64,000 nucleotides of DNA from Comamonas fluminis (GCF_019186805.1 NZ_CP066783.1:3919501-3983500), one strand, 5' to 3'. Positions 52,158 to 62,510 are shown, counted from the first letter of the stretch. Notes: a model not told the origin generated them from the letters alone. Numbers and translations are program-made.

Positions 52158-53441
52158 TTACATGCCTGTAGCCAACGCCACCTGGTTTCGTCCACGCTCC
52201 TTGGCCCGGTACAGCGCGCAATCGGTGCGGTGCAGCAGCGTCTCCTCGGTTTCATGCGATTGCCACACCCCCACGCCCAGCGAGATGGTAAGACGCCCAG
52301 CCTCGGCATCCTCGCACGCCGCCACGGCACTGCGAATGCGCTCGGCAGACTCCAGCGCTTCATTCACACTCACGTTCGAGAGGATGACCAGAAACTCCTC
52401 ACCGCCCCAGCGCACCACCCGGTCGTAATGGCGCACCTTGTCAGACAGGGCTTTGCCCACCATCTGAATCACCCGGTCGCCCACGGCATGGCCAAACTGA
52501 TCGTTCACGCGCTTGAAATAATCGATATCGACCAGAATCAACCCATACGACTGCCCTTGAGAAACCGCCAGCGCCTGGCAGCGCTTGAGTTCGGACTCGC
52601 CCGCATGGCGGTTGAGCAGCCCGCTGAGCTTGTCCCGGGTAGCCTGCTCGCGCAGTGCCATTTCGCGCTCAACCGCATCGCTCACATCTCTGGACACACC
52701 CACATAGTGGGTGATTTCACCCGCATCGTTGCGCAAAGCCGTCACGCTTTGCTCTGCGTAGTACAGGCTGCCACTTTTATGGCGATTGACGAACGTGGCC
52801 CGAAAACTCCGGCCATTGGCCACGGTGTCTTCCATCTGCCGGTAAAAATCCATCCCGTGAATGCCTGAGCGCAGCAGCGTGACAGACTGGCCCTTGAACT
52901 CGGCATAGGAATAGCCGGTCAGTTCCTCGAAGGCATGGTTGACAAAGACGACTCGCAACTGCTGGTCTGCCAGCAAAATCGCTTCATCCGCCGCATTCAG
53001 CGCCCGCGCCAGCAGTTGCAAATCCTGCTCGGCCCGCACCTGGGCAGAAATATCGCGCTGCACCGACACAAAATGGCATATCTGCCCATTGCTGTCGCGC
53101 ACGGGGGAGATATTCCACTCCACGCAATAGGTTTCGCCATTCTTTCGGTAATTGATGGCGCGGCCTTCAAAATAGCGCCCTTCGCGCAAGCACTCGCGCA
53201 GTCGCTGCAATACCTCGCGATCGGTTTGCGGCCCGCCCAGAATGCGGGGCGACTGCCCTATCAGCTCATCGCGGGTATAACCCGTCATGGCGCACAGCGC
53301 TTCGTTGCAGTACTGAATCAGCGGCCCTTTTTCGTCCTGCGCCGCATTGGTAATCAGCACTGCACTGAATGATTGCTCCACGGCGACCTGCAACAGCGCC
53401 GCATTGACAGACGGTGTGCCTAAAACGCTCACTTCAGCCAT
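52158..53441 (-). CDS. PAS-PAC diguanylate cyclase (GGEEF)
   Basis: 427 residues, soluble. Two PAS/PAC domains (about 15-135 and 140-260; IQYCNEALCAMTGYTRDELI, VVFVNHAFEELTGYSYAEFK, each followed by the PAC-type VQRDIS or VSRDVS) precede a GGDEF domain (about 265-425) with the variant but functional motif VVRWGGEEFLVILSN and RDKLSGLLNRHAGE. It should make cyclic di-GMP in response to a signal sensed by PAS. GGAG precedes the ATG. Confidence 0.93.
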   Translation of the reverse strand: MAEVSVLGTPSVNAALLQVAVEQSFSAVLITNAAQDEKGPLIQYCNEALCAMTGYTRDELIGQSPRILGGPQTDREVLQRLRECLREGRYFEGRAINYRKNGETYCVEWNISPVRDSNGQICHFVSVQRDISAQVRAEQDLQLLARALNAADEAILLADQQLRVVFVNHAFEELTGYSYAEFKGQSVTLLRSGIHGMDFYRQMEDTVANGRSFRATFVNRHKSGSLYYAEQSVTALRNDAGEITHYVGVSRDVSDAVEREMALREQATRDKLSGLLNRHAGESELKRCQALAVSQGQSYGLILVDIDYFKRVNDQFGHAVGDRVIQMVGKALSDKVRHYDRVVRWGGEEFLVILSNVSVNEALESAERIRSAVAACEDAEAGRLTISLGVGVWQSHETEETLLHRTDCALYRAKERGRNQVALATGM

Positions 53442-53577
53442 GGACAGAGCTCCGCCAAACCCGATGGCGCAGTTGTACCTGAATCGTTTACTTATTGATA
53501 CCTGTCAAGCAGCAGGCGAACGAAAAATTTGCCCCGTGCTGGTATCTCCGTGCCTGCCAGTTCATTGAAAACGGTAC

Positions 53578-53607
53578 AAAAAAACCCGCTATCTGCATAG
53601 CGGGTTT
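53578..53607 (-). terminator. Terminator of ychF
   Basis: Perfect 11-bp stem AAACCCGCTAT / ATAGCGGGTTT (53582-53592, 53597-53607), loop CTGC, then TTTTTTT on the minus strand. Confidence 0.92.
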
Positions 53608-53668
53608 GGATTGTTTTTGAGCCCTGGCGCACGACTGCCGGGCGCCAACACATCAAAATCAATAGCAA

Positions 53669-54763
53669 TTAGACGTTGAACAGGAAGTTCAGCACATCGC
53701 CATCCTTGACGATGTATTCCTTGCCTTCAGCGCGCATCTTGCCGGCATCCTTGGCGCCCTGCTCGCCCTTGTACTGGATGTAGTCTTCAAACGCGATGGT
53801 CTGGGCACGGATGAAGCCGCGCTCGAAGTCGCCGTGAATCACGCCAGCAGCCTGAGGTGCGGTGGCGCCCACGCGCACGGTCCAGGCGCGCACTTCCTTT
53901 TCACCAGCGGTGAAATAGGTTTGCAGACCCAGCAGCTTGAAGCCAGCGCGAATCAGGCGGTTCAGGCCCGGCTCTTCCAGACCCAGCTCTTCCAGGAACA
54001 TGTCGCGGTCAGCATCGTCCATTTCGGACATTTCGGCTTCGATCTTGGCGCAGATGGCCACCACAGGGGCGCCCTGGGCTTCGGCATAGGCCTTGAGCTG
54101 GTCCAGCAGGGGGTTGTTTTCAAAGCCGTCTTCGCTGACGTTGCCCACAAACATGGCAGGCTTGGCGGTGATCAGGCAGAAAGGCTTGAGCAGGGGCGCG
54201 TCTTCCTTGGACACCGGCACCACGCGGGCAGGCTTGCCAGCGTTGAGCGCTTCCAGAATGGGGGTCAGCAGGGAAACCAGCTTGGCGGCTTCCTTGTCGT
54301 TACCCGACTTGGCGGCCTTGCTATAGCGGTTGATAGCCTTTTCCACCGTGGCCATATCGGCCAGGCACAGCTCGGTCTGAATGACTTCGATGTCGGCAAT
54401 CGGGTCCACCTTGTTGGCCACGTGGATCACGTTGGGGTCTTCAAAGCAGCGCACCACGTTGACGATAGCGTCGGTTTCGCGGATGTGGGCCAGGAACTGG
54501 TTGCCCAGACCTTCGCCCTTGGAAGCGCCAGCCACCAGACCGGCGATGTCCACAAATTCCACGATGGCGGGAACAATGCGCTCGGGCTTGACGATCTCGG
54601 ACAGCTGATCCAGACGGGGATCAGGCACTTCCACCACACCGGTATTGGGTTCAATGGTGCAGAAGGGGTAATTTTCAGCAGCAATGCCCGCCTTGGTCAG
54701 CGCGTTGAAAAGAGTGGACTTGCCCACGTTGGGCAGGCCAACGATGCCGCATTTGAGGCTCAT
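53669..54763 (-). CDS. ychF: YchF/OLA1-type ATPase
   Basis: 364 residues. GTPase-fold motifs [18 protein letters not shown] (P-loop) and [20 protein letters not shown], then a coiled coil and the C-terminal TGS domain ([35 protein letters not shown]). YchF binds ATP in preference to GTP, associates with ribosomes and is linked to oxidative stress. It has its own terminator. Confidence 0.97.
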   Translation of the reverse strand: MSLKCGIVGLPNVGKSTLFNALTKAGIAAENYPFCTIEPNTGVVEVPDPRLDQLSEIVKPERIVPAIVEFVDIAGLVAGASKGEGLGNQFLAHIRETDAIVNVVRCFEDPNVIHVANKVDPIADIEVIQTELCLADMATVEKAINRYSKAAKSGNDKEAAKLVSLLTPILEALNAGKPARVVPVSKEDAPLLKPFCLITAKPAMFVGNVSEDGFENNPLLDQLKAYAEAQGAPVVAICAKIEAEMSEMDDADRDMFLEELGLEEPGLNRLIRAGFKLLGLQTYFTAGEKEVRAWTVRVGATAPQAAGVIHGDFERGFIRAQTIAFEDYIQYKGEQGAKDAGKMRAEGKEYIVKDGDVLNFLFNV

Positions 54764-54964
54764 GGAATTTCCTTTGGTATCAATGCACTATCGAGCACCA
54801 CACCCTCGTGGTCGAAGTGCCCGACCCGCATTGAGGCGAATCTGGTTGTTCTTGAGCGTGACCTTCCACCCAGCCATGGCGAATAAAGGTCACGAAAACC
54901 CTTGATTGTAATGAACCGGCGTTTATTGCTGACGAGCGTGCGGTGGATGCACCTATACCGCAGC

Positions 54965-54989
54965 AAAAAGCCTGCATTGCGCAGGCTTT
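54965..54989 (-). terminator. Terminator downstream of the frameshifted small gene
   Basis: Stem AAAGCCTGC / GCAGGCTTT (54967-54975, 54981-54989), followed by TTTTGC on the minus strand. Confidence 0.75.
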
Positions 54990-55014
54990 GATGTGGGCCG
55001 CCGAAGGACCTGCT

Positions 55015-55343
55015 TCAGGCTAGCAGCGCACTCTGCAGCGATGGAAGCACGGGGCTGAAGAGCGAGTACAGCCCGGTTGCCTTCCCCAGCGGCTGCAACT
55101 GGCATTCAGGGCTGCACAGGTATTTGGTCATGCAGGGCTTGTCGCTGCCGCGATGCAGTGCTGCCACTTTCTGCGGGAACTCCAGCACCCACTCCCCCAC
55201 GCTGCAGCCGATATGTGGACGCCCGTCAGGCAAGGCAAGGCAAAGTCTGCGTCAGGGGCGCGGCACAGCACGCGGGCGATCTTTCCTGCGAATGCGCTGT
55301 TGCCTGTCAAAACAACAAAGTCTCCTGATTTCAAAGCAGTCAT
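55015..55343 (-). pseudogene. Small gene of unknown function, frameshifted by a GGCAA triplication
   Basis: A good start (AAGGAGGGACATC before ATG at 55343) opens MTALKSGDFVVLTGNSAFAG, but the frame leaves the conserved-looking path at a run of three GGCAA units (55229-55243). Removing one 5-base unit gives a continuous protein of 107 residues (FALPDGRPHIGCSVGEWVLE, then KPCMTKYLCSPECQLQPLGK) ending at 55015 just before a terminator. I do not recognise the family. It could be a pseudogene, a phase-variable gene, or a sequencing or assembly error. Confidence 0.65.
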
Positions 55344-55456
55344 GATGTCCCTCCTTGTGCCTGTCCGCCATCGTTCACTGGATTGAACCGTGAATCCCTG
55401 GCGCCGAACGCCTGATGGTGCCGCCATCGTGTGACAGACAAATGCTTACAACTACT

Positions 55457-56344
55457 TCATTCAAAGCAAAGTTGTCCGCCCAGCCGCTGACCGACGGTCA
55501 GCAGAACGCTGGCGCCCGCCTCCTGTGGCAATCCTTGAACGACGGCGTTCATGCCGAAAGTGATTGCTCCATCCATTCTGGGGTCTTGGCGGTATTGAAA
55601 AATTTCATTTCCAACCGCATCGCCAGGTATTGCGGTGTCGGGGTCAATATCAGGGATGGGGCAGCGGGTGCATGGCTTGCAAGGGCGCAGGCTCAAGCCG
55701 GACTGGCCCAGCAGGTCCAGTTGCTCCACTCTGTCCTCATCATGGGCTTCCAGGCCAGAAATCACGATATTCGGACGAAAGCGGCGCGCATCCACGGCAG
55801 CCGCGCCATTGCGAGCAAGGCGCTGGTTCAGATCATCCACCGCCGCCTGACTGAGGATCAGCAGCGGGTAGCCATCCGCAAAATGCACGGGCGCATCGCC
55901 CTTTTTCACCCAGCGGTCGCTGGCCTGGCGTGGCTGGGCCGGGTCAAAGCGCACCAGTCGGCAATCGGCCTCCAGTACTTTGCTGAGCCACTGCTGGGCA
56001 GGCAGCGCCCACTCGCCCAGGTCCCTGGCCTGCACCGTATCGCTCCAGACCGTCGCTTTGCAGGCCTGCCCCTGTGCCAGCAGCGGAATCTGCAAAGCAC
56101 TGTGACCGGGCGCATGCAGAACCAGGTGCTCCTCCGTGATTTCCGGGCGAATCAGCACCATGCGCGGGTGGCTGCGCTGGGTGAGGAATTCGCCATCGGC
56201 ATCAACCACCATCCAGTGCCTGTCCCACTGCAGGCCATGGCGCATCAAACGGGCCTGCGGCACGGAAATGCCCGCACAGGACTTGATCGGAAAAATCCAC
56301 AACTGATCGATCTGGCCCGCGACGTCATAGTCAAGCTCATCCAT
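55457..56344 (-). CDS. MOSC-domain protein with MOSC N-terminal beta barrel
   Basis: 295 residues. The N-terminal barrel (QIDQLWIFPIKSCAGISVPQ, LMRHGLQWDRHWMVVDADG) leads to a MOSC domain (ARRFRPNIVISGLEAHDEDR) with the conserved Cys in LRPCKPCTRCPIPDIDPDTA. MOSC proteins of this type handle sulfur for the molybdenum cofactor or reduce N-hydroxylated compounds (YcbX/mARC-like). AAGGAG precedes the ATG at 56344. It is divergent from the UbiH-like gene. Confidence 0.92.
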   Translation of the reverse strand: MDELDYDVAGQIDQLWIFPIKSCAGISVPQARLMRHGLQWDRHWMVVDADGEFLTQRSHPRMVLIRPEITEEHLVLHAPGHSALQIPLLAQGQACKATVWSDTVQARDLGEWALPAQQWLSKVLEADCRLVRFDPAQPRQASDRWVKKGDAPVHFADGYPLLILSQAAVDDLNQRLARNGAAAVDARRFRPNIVISGLEAHDEDRVEQLDLLGQSGLSLRPCKPCTRCPIPDIDPDTAIPGDAVGNEIFQYRQDPRMDGAITFGMNAVVQGLPQEAGASVLLTVGQRLGGQLCFE

Positions 56345-56513
56345 GGGTGCTCCTTGCAGCATCGTTAAATTCAGGGTCATTTTGCCTTCAAGCCCAAAGG
56401 GGGCTTGCGCCAGGCGCTATGAATGATGCAGCCCGCACTGCAGACAGGTTCGTGCGGCTGACTGCAGCCTGCGGTTTCCACCATGATCACTGAGGCTGCC
56501 TGCGCCTCCTACA

Positions 56514-57647
56514 ATGCCGGACATGGCGCAAACCTTTGATGTATGTATTCGCGGAGCCGGCATTGTGGGCCGGACCTTGGCTCTTTTGCTGGCGCGTGAG
56601 CGTCTGCGCGTGGCGCTGGTCGCCCCTGCGCAACCCAGATCCCAGCACAAGGATGTGCGCGCCTATGCGCTCAACGCCAGTTCCAGAGCCGTACTGCAGT
56701 CGCTGCGCTGCTGGCCTGATGATGAAGACGCCACGCCCGTGCTGGGCATGCAAGTGTTTGGCGATCTGGATGGACAGGTGCAGTTTGATGCCGCATCGCA
56801 GGATGTGGAGGCTCTGGCCTGGATTGTCGATGTGCCCGCGCTGGAGCAGCGTCTGTCCGAGGCCGTGCGCTATCAGCCCCAGGTGGAAATTGTCAAAGAG
56901 CCGGTGGAAGCCGCCCTCACCGCCGTCTGTGAAGGCCGCGCCAGCAGCACGCGCACCGAATTTGGCGTGGATTTCTCCGTCACCCCCTATTTCCAGCATG
57001 CCATTGCCACGCGCCTGCGCTGTGAGATCTCTCATGGCGGCATTGCCCGCCAGTGGTTCACGCCCGAAGGCATCCTCGCCTTCCTGCCCATGGGCGGCAC
57101 CGAGGGCCATGAGGTCGCCGTGGTCTGGTCGCTGGAAAAATCTCTGGTGCCCGAATGGCTGGACAGCGATGAAGAAAGCTTTACCACGCGCCTGCAAGCC
57201 ATCAGCCAGAACGCGCTGGGCCAGCTGGAGCTGACGGCCGAGCGCGCCACCTGGCCGCTGCAGCAGGCCGTAGCTGACCGCTGGTGCGGCCCGCTGACCC
57301 AGAATTCCACCCAAAGCTGGGTGCTGGCAGGCGACGCCGCCCACAATGTGCACCCACTGGCAGGCCAGGGCCTGAACCTGGGCCTGGGCGATGTGCAGGC
57401 GCTGGCGCGCATTCTGCAAGAGCGCGACTACTGGCGCAGCCCCGCCGACCTGAAGCTGCTGCGCCAATATGAGCGCGAGCGCAAGGCGTCTCTCGCCCCC
57501 ATGGGTCTGGCCATGGATGGCCTGCAGCAGCTGTTTGCCCGCCCCGAAGTGCCTGTGCAGATGCTGCGCAACTGGGGCATGAAAGGCTTTGAGCGCAGCG
57601 GCCCGATCAAGTCCTGGATGGCCAGGCAAGCCATGGGCCTGCTCTGA
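56514..57647 (+). CDS. UbiH/UbiF/VisC-family FAD monooxygenase
   Basis: 377 residues. FAD-binding GAGIVGRTLALLLARERLRV at the start and GDAAHNVHPLAGQGLNLGLG near residue 278 are diagnostic. These enzymes hydroxylate the ring in ubiquinone synthesis; which position this one modifies cannot be told. The start may be the ATG at 56514 or the one three codons later; neither has a clear ribosome site. dsbC follows 126 bases downstream. Confidence 0.9.
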   Translation: MPDMAQTFDVCIRGAGIVGRTLALLLARERLRVALVAPAQPRSQHKDVRAYALNASSRAVLQSLRCWPDDEDATPVLGMQVFGDLDGQVQFDAASQDVEALAWIVDVPALEQRLSEAVRYQPQVEIVKEPVEAALTAVCEGRASSTRTEFGVDFSVTPYFQHAIATRLRCEISHGGIARQWFTPEGILAFLPMGGTEGHEVAVVWSLEKSLVPEWLDSDEESFTTRLQAISQNALGQLELTAERATWPLQQAVADRWCGPLTQNSTQSWVLAGDAAHNVHPLAGQGLNLGLGDVQALARILQERDYWRSPADLKLLRQYERERKASLAPMGLAMDGLQQLFARPEVPVQMLRNWGMKGFERSGPIKSWMARQAMGLL

Positions 57648-57773
57648 AAAGCGCAGCACCGGGAACCCTTGCCGCCCTGCACACTCCAAGCATCAGCCCT
57701 GCCATCACTGCACAGTGACTGGCAGTCAACGTCTACTCCACGCTGCAGCCTGCTGCAGCCCAAGATTTAAGCC

Positions 57774-58481
57774 ATGAAACTTGTTGCCTGCGCGCTGGCT
57801 GCTGCCAGCCTGACCTTCGGAATGAGCGTTCACGCTCAGGATGCCAATCTCAAGAAGACGCTGACCGAGCGCATTCCCCAGCTCGAAAAAATCGACGAAG
57901 TGCGTGCCACGCCCATGGCGGGCCTGTACGAAGTGCGCACGGGCACGGACATCTTCTACACAGATGCCAAGGGCAACTATCTGATTCAGGGTGAGCTGAT
58001 CGACACCAAGGCCAAGCGCAATCTGACTGAAGACCGCATGACCCAGCTGACGGCGGTGGACTTCAAGCAGCTGCCGCTCAAGGACGCCATCACCATCGTG
58101 CACGGCAAGGGCGAGCGCAAGATGGCCGTGTTTGAAGACCCGAACTGCGGCTACTGCAAGCGCTTTGAAAAAGACCTGCAGAGCGTGGATAACGTCACCA
58201 TCTACCTCTTCCTCTACCCCATCCTGAGCCCCGATTCGGCCGAGAAGTCGCGCAACATCTGGTGCGCCAAGGACCCCGCCAAGGCCTGGCATGAGCAAAT
58301 GCTCAGCAGCAAGAACGCCGCTGCCGCCCAGTGCGATCCTGCCGCCATCCAGCGCAATCTGGCCTTTGGCCGCAAGTACAAGATCACCGGCACCCCCACC
58401 ATCGTGTTTGCCAACAATGTGCGCGTTCCCGGCGCCATCTCGGCCGCCGAAGTGGAAAAGCACCTGGCCGCCGCCAAGTAA
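57774..58481 (+). CDS. dsbC: DsbC-like periplasmic thiol:disulfide interchange protein
   Basis: 235 residues. Signal peptide (LVACALAAASLTFGMSVHAQ), an N-terminal dimerisation domain (VRATPMAGLYEVRTG, TDAKGNYLIQGELIDTKAKR), and a thioredoxin domain with the active site EDPNCGYCKRFEKDL and the cis-Pro loop TGTPTIVFAN. It isomerises wrong disulfides in the periplasm. Length is normal for DsbC. Confidence 0.95.
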   Translation: MKLVACALAAASLTFGMSVHAQDANLKKTLTERIPQLEKIDEVRATPMAGLYEVRTGTDIFYTDAKGNYLIQGELIDTKAKRNLTEDRMTQLTAVDFKQLPLKDAITIVHGKGERKMAVFEDPNCGYCKRFEKDLQSVDNVTIYLFLYPILSPDSAEKSRNIWCAKDPAKAWHEQMLSSKNAAAAQCDPAAIQRNLAFGRKYKITGTPTIVFANNVRVPGAISAAEVEKHLAAAK

Positions 58482-58574
58482 TCTCACTCACATCGCCGGG
58501 GCAGTGCGCTGCAGATGCCACATCCAGCGCGCTGCGACAGCCTCGCATGCTCCGGCCGCATTTCTGGAGCTGTC

Positions 58575-60392
58575 ATGACTGCTGTTCTCAATCCTTCCGG
58601 CATTCGCCCCGGCATCCGCTACGCCGTGCAGGCCAGCGCGGTAGACGCTCATCTTTTTGATGTCACCCTGCATATCGCCAAGCCAGCGGCCAACCAGTTG
58701 CTTTCTCTGCCCGTGTGGATTCCCGGCAGCTATCTGGTGCGCGAGTTTTCCAAAAACCTGCAAGGGCTGAGCGCCACACAAAACGGCCAGCCGATTGAAG
58801 CTCATCAATTGAGCAAAAATCAATGGAAAATCGGCTGCAGCCAAGGAGATACATGCGTCATCAGCTATCAAATTTGCGCCTACGACACATCGGTGCGCAC
58901 CGCCTGGCTCGATAGCCGCCGTGGCTTTTTCAACGGCACCAGCCTGTGCCTGCGCGTGCATGGTCAGGAAGATCAAGCCCATGCGCTGGAGCTGCTGACC
59001 AGCCCCGCCACTGAAAGCTGGCAAATCGCCACCGGCCTGACTGCTGCGAAGGTGGATGCCAACGGCTTTGGCCTCTACACCGCCGCCCATTACGACGAGC
59101 TGGTGGACTGCCCCGTGGAGATGGGCCAGTTCTGGCGCGGCAGCTTTACCGCAGGCGGCGTGCCGCATGAGTTTGTGGTGGCCGGTGCCGCCCCCAGTTT
59201 TGACGGCGAGCGCCTGCTGGCCGACACCCAGAAAATCTGCGAAACCGAAATCGCCTTCTGGCACGCCGATGGCAGCCAGCCGCCCATGCAGCGCTATGTC
59301 TTCATGCTCAATGTCGTGGACGACAGCTATGGCGGGCTGGAGCACCGCAACAGCACGGCGCTGATCTGCGGCAGGCGCGACCTGCCCCGCAAGGGTGAAG
59401 CCAAGGCAAGCGAGGGCTACAACACCCTGCTGGGCCTCATCAGCCACGAATACTTTCACACCTGGAACGTCAAGCGCCTGCGCCCTGCTGAATTTGCACG
59501 CTACGACTACGAGCAGGAGAACTACACCGAGCTGCTGTGGTTCTTCGAGGGCTTTACCAGCTACTACGACGACCTGTTTCTGCGCCGCGCTGGCCTGCTG
59601 GACAATGCCCAGTACCTCAAGCTCATCACCCGCACCATCAACCAGGTGCTGCAGACGCCGGGCCGCCAGGTGCAGTCCGTGGCCGAGGCCAGCTTTGACG
59701 CCTGGGTCAAGTACTACCGCCAGGACGAGAACACGGCCAACCACACGGTCAGCTACTACACCAAGGGCTCGCTGGTGGCCCTGTGTCTGGACCTGGCCCT
59801 GCGCGCCCACGATTCGCACAGCCTTGACGACGTCATGCGCAGCCTGTGGCAGCAAACCCAGGGCGGCCCCATCAGCGAAGCCGATGTGCTGGGTGTTGTG
59901 ACCCGCCTGGGCAGCCCGGCCATTGCCGCGCAACTGCACAGCTGGGTGCACTCCACAGATGACCTGCCCCTGCGCGAGCTGCTGGCCCAGCATGGCATCA
60001 ACGCCAAGGTCGAACCCGCCCAGCTGGCGCAGAAACTGGGGCTGCGCGTTCAGGAAAACCATAGCGTGCAAATCAAGACTGTGCTGCGCGGCGGCCCTGC
60101 TGAGCAGGCCGGAATGATGGCAGGCGACGAGTGGCTGGCCATTGCCGTGGACGGCCAACGCTGGCGCATCAGCAAACTGGACGATGTGACTTTGTACGCG
60201 GGCAGCTCCAATCCAGTCACCGCCTGGGTGGCGCGTGATCGCCAGATTCTGGAGCTGACGCTGCACCTGAGCCCCGCCACCGCCAAACCCGCCAGCGAGG
60301 ATGCAGATAGCGCCACCGCCATCAGTAATCTGGGGCTGGAAATCAGCGACAAAGCCACGGCAGAGCGCTGGCTGACAGGCGCAGCGGCGTAA
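58575..60392 (+). CDS. M61 glycyl aminopeptidase-like protein with PDZ domain
   Basis: 605 residues. An N-terminal beta-rich domain (SLPVWIPGSYLVREFSKNLQ) precedes the zinc peptidase with GLISHEYFHTWNVKRLRP (HEXXH) and LWFFEGFTSYYDDLFLRRAG (third ligand Glu). A PDZ domain lies near residues 495-570 (LGLRVQENHSVQIKTVLRGG). GGAGCTGTC precedes the ATG at 58575; a longer frame starts at 58515. No signal peptide is clear, so it may be cytoplasmic. Confidence 0.93.
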   Translation: MTAVLNPSGIRPGIRYAVQASAVDAHLFDVTLHIAKPAANQLLSLPVWIPGSYLVREFSKNLQGLSATQNGQPIEAHQLSKNQWKIGCSQGDTCVISYQICAYDTSVRTAWLDSRRGFFNGTSLCLRVHGQEDQAHALELLTSPATESWQIATGLTAAKVDANGFGLYTAAHYDELVDCPVEMGQFWRGSFTAGGVPHEFVVAGAAPSFDGERLLADTQKICETEIAFWHADGSQPPMQRYVFMLNVVDDSYGGLEHRNSTALICGRRDLPRKGEAKASEGYNTLLGLISHEYFHTWNVKRLRPAEFARYDYEQENYTELLWFFEGFTSYYDDLFLRRAGLLDNAQYLKLITRTINQVLQTPGRQVQSVAEASFDAWVKYYRQDENTANHTVSYYTKGSLVALCLDLALRAHDSHSLDDVMRSLWQQTQGGPISEADVLGVVTRLGSPAIAAQLHSWVHSTDDLPLRELLAQHGINAKVEPAQLAQKLGLRVQENHSVQIKTVLRGGPAEQAGMMAGDEWLAIAVDGQRWRISKLDDVTLYAGSSNPVTAWVARDRQILELTLHLSPATAKPASEDADSATAISNLGLEISDKATAERWLTGAAA

Positions 60393-60491
60393 TCAGCCCT
60401 TCAAACGCTGCTGCTGCGCGACAGCCTGCTGCCAGCGTCAGCGGTTATTCTTGGCAGCAGCAACGACCCCATCTATTAGCAGGAGACAAAC

Positions 60492-61271
60492 TTGGCCTAC
60501 GAAACCATCGAAGTCCGCGTGGAAGCGGAAAAAGTCGGCGTCATCACGCTGAACCGCCCCAAGCAGCTCAACGCACTGAACGACCAGCTCATGGACGAGC
60601 TGGGCGACGCGCTCAAGAAGTTCGATGCTGACAAAAGCATTGGCTGCATGATCATCACCGGCAGCGAGCGTGCTTTTGCCGCCGGTGCCGATATCGGTGC
60701 CATGGCCAAGTACAACTTTGCCGATGCCTACGGCGGCGACTACATCACCCGCAACTGGGAAGCCATTCGCACCATCCGCAAGCCCGTGATTGCCGCCGTC
60801 AGCGGCTTTGCGCTGGGCGGCGGCTGCGAGCTGGCGATGATGTGCGACTTCATCATCGCCGCTGACAACGCCAAGTTCGGCCAGCCCGAAATCAAGCTGG
60901 GCGTGATTCCCGGTGCTGGCGGCACGCAACGCCTGCCCCGCGCTGTGGGCAAGAGCAAGGCCATGGACATGGCCCTGACCGCCCGCATGATGGACGCCAC
61001 CGAGGCCGAGCGCGCTGGCCTGGTCAGCCGCGTTGTGCCTTTTGACAAGCTGATGGACGAAGTGCTGGGCGCTGCCATCATCATCAGCGGCTTCTCTCAG
61101 CTGGCTGTCATGGCCGCCAAGGAATCGGTCAACCGCGCATTTGAAAGCGGCCTGTCTGACGGCGTGATGTTCGAGCGCCGCCTGTTCCACGCGCTGTTTG
61201 CCACGCAGGACCAGAAGGAAGGCATGGATGCCTTTGTGAACAAGCGCCCTGCCAACTTCACACACCAGTAA
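60492..61271 (+). CDS. Enoyl-CoA hydratase
   Basis: 259 residues of the crotonase family. Oxyanion-hole segments [15 protein letters not shown] and [19 protein letters not shown], and the catalytic Glu region [20 protein letters not shown] are all present. It hydrates trans-2-enoyl-CoA in beta-oxidation or aromatic catabolism. The start is TTG at 60492 with AGGAGACAAAC directly before it; no ATG fits. It is followed by a strong bidirectional terminator. Confidence 0.95.
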   Translation: MAYETIEVRVEAEKVGVITLNRPKQLNALNDQLMDELGDALKKFDADKSIGCMIITGSERAFAAGADIGAMAKYNFADAYGGDYITRNWEAIRTIRKPVIAAVSGFALGGGCELAMMCDFIIAADNAKFGQPEIKLGVIPGAGGTQRLPRAVGKSKAMDMALTARMMDATEAERAGLVSRVVPFDKLMDEVLGAAIIISGFSQLAVMAAKESVNRAFESGLSDGVMFERRLFHALFATQDQKEGMDAFVNKRPANFTHQ

Positions 61272-61297
61272 ATCCATCGGCGCTATGACGTGCCATG

Positions 61298-61329
61298 AAA
61301 AAAGCGCCACATGACTGTGGCGCTTTTTT
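61298..61329 (+). terminator. Bidirectional Rho-independent terminator
   Basis: Perfect stem AAAAAAGCGCCACA / TGTGGCGCTTTTTT with loop TGAC between the convergent hydratase and binding-protein genes. Confidence 0.95.
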
Positions 61330-61346
61330 GTTTCGAGGCGCTTCAA

Positions 61347-62510
61347 TTAGCTGATCAAACGGCCGCTGCCATCAATCGTCACCGTATCGGTATAGCTATT
61401 GCCTTCGCGCACATTCTTGCCAAAGTTCAGACGCACGCCGCCAATATCAAAGTTGGACAGGCTTTCCAGCCCCGCGATCAGGCTTTCACGATCCGCCTTG
61501 GGGCCAGCGCGGCGCAGGCCTTCGGCCAGCACATAGGCATCCACATAGCCCTCCAGACTGACCAGAGATTCACTCTCGAATCCGGCCGCCTTCATATCGC
61601 GACGGTACTGGCGCACGATCTCGAACTTCTGCGCATTGGGCGAAGGCACGATCACCGAAAAGAAAGGCCTGTCATTGCCCTTGGACAACTTGGCCAGATT
61701 GGCCGCCGTGCCGCTGACGGACAGGCCATAGCACAGCGAGGCACCACCCGCCGCGCGATAGGACTGATAAAAAGCAGGCGTAGTGCCCGCCAGGCTCATC
61801 ACCAGCACCTGAACCGGCAATTTCGCCAGTTGCTGCGCGGCGGCATCCACTTCAAGACTTGCCGTACCCGGCGTGCTGGCAATGCCCACGGCCTCGATCT
61901 TGCGCCGCGCCAGCGAAGCCTGAAACGACTCCAGCACAGACTGACCAAAGGGATCGTTGGGGTAGACCAGACCAAAGCGTTTGAGGCCCAGGTTGTCCGC
62001 CAGCTTGACCAGACGCTCCACCTCCTGATCGTAATTGGTGCGCACCCAGAATACGTTCTTGGCCCCGCTCTTGTGCAGCGCCGTCGCGCCCGTGTTGGGG
62101 CCGATGATGGGCAGATCGCGTACCGCCTTCATGATCTCCGCCGTCTGGCGTGTGCCTTGCGGATGGATCAGTGCCAGCACACTCGGGTCAGCCGCAAAAC
62201 GCAGGGCGTTGTCCTTGGCCTTGCCCGCGTTGAATTCATCGTCGGCCTTGATCAGCTCAATCTGCCGCCCCTGAATGCCACCGGCGCGATTGACGGCGTC
62301 GAAATACGCCTTGGCGCCATTCAGCAGGCCCTGGCCATTGAAGCGCTCAACACCCGTATCGGCAATCGTGGCGGCGATGCGCAAGGTAGAGGACTGGGCT
62401 TTGGCCACCCACGGAGTACCTAGCAAAGAAGCTCCGGCTGCTGCCAGCAGGGTGCGGCGGCGGGACGAGGAAAGGGATGTATTGGATAGCTGACTCTCTG
62501 ACACGCTCAC
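61347..62510 (-). CDS. ABC transporter periplasmic binding protein, branched-chain amino-acid type
   Basis: About 387 residues. A Tat-like signal peptide (SSRRRTLLAAAGASLLGTP) precedes a LivJ-type fold (RIAATIADTGVERFNGQGLL, IQGRQIELIKADDEFNAGKA, LIHPQGTRQTAEIMKAV, FGLVYPNDPFGQSVLESFQ). The start is uncertain: GTG codons at 62510 and 62504 follow an AGCGAG stretch. No ABC permease or ATPase gene is next to it. The ligand may be an amino acid or an aromatic acid. Confidence 0.85.
   Translation of the reverse strand: MSVSESQLSNTSLSSSRRRTLLAAAGASLLGTPWVAKAQSSTLRIAATIADTGVERFNGQGLLNGAKAYFDAVNRAGGIQGRQIELIKADDEFNAGKAKDNALRFAADPSVLALIHPQGTRQTAEIMKAVRDLPIIGPNTGATALHKSGAKNVFWVRTNYDQEVERLVKLADNLGLKRFGLVYPNDPFGQSVLESFQASLARRKIEAVGIASTPGTASLEVDAAAQQLAKLPVQVLVMSLAGTTPAFYQSYRAAGGASLCYGLSVSGTAANLAKLSKGNDRPFFSVIVPSPNAQKFEIVRQYRRDMKAAGFESESLVSLEGYVDAYVLAEGLRRAGPKADRESLIAGLESLSNFDIGGVRLNFGKNVREGNSYTDTVTIDGSGRLIS

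Noticed and set aside
55415..56368. 317-codon plus-strand open frame opposite the MOSC gene
   Set aside because: The minus-strand frame has both MOSC domains and a good ribosome site; the plus frame has none.
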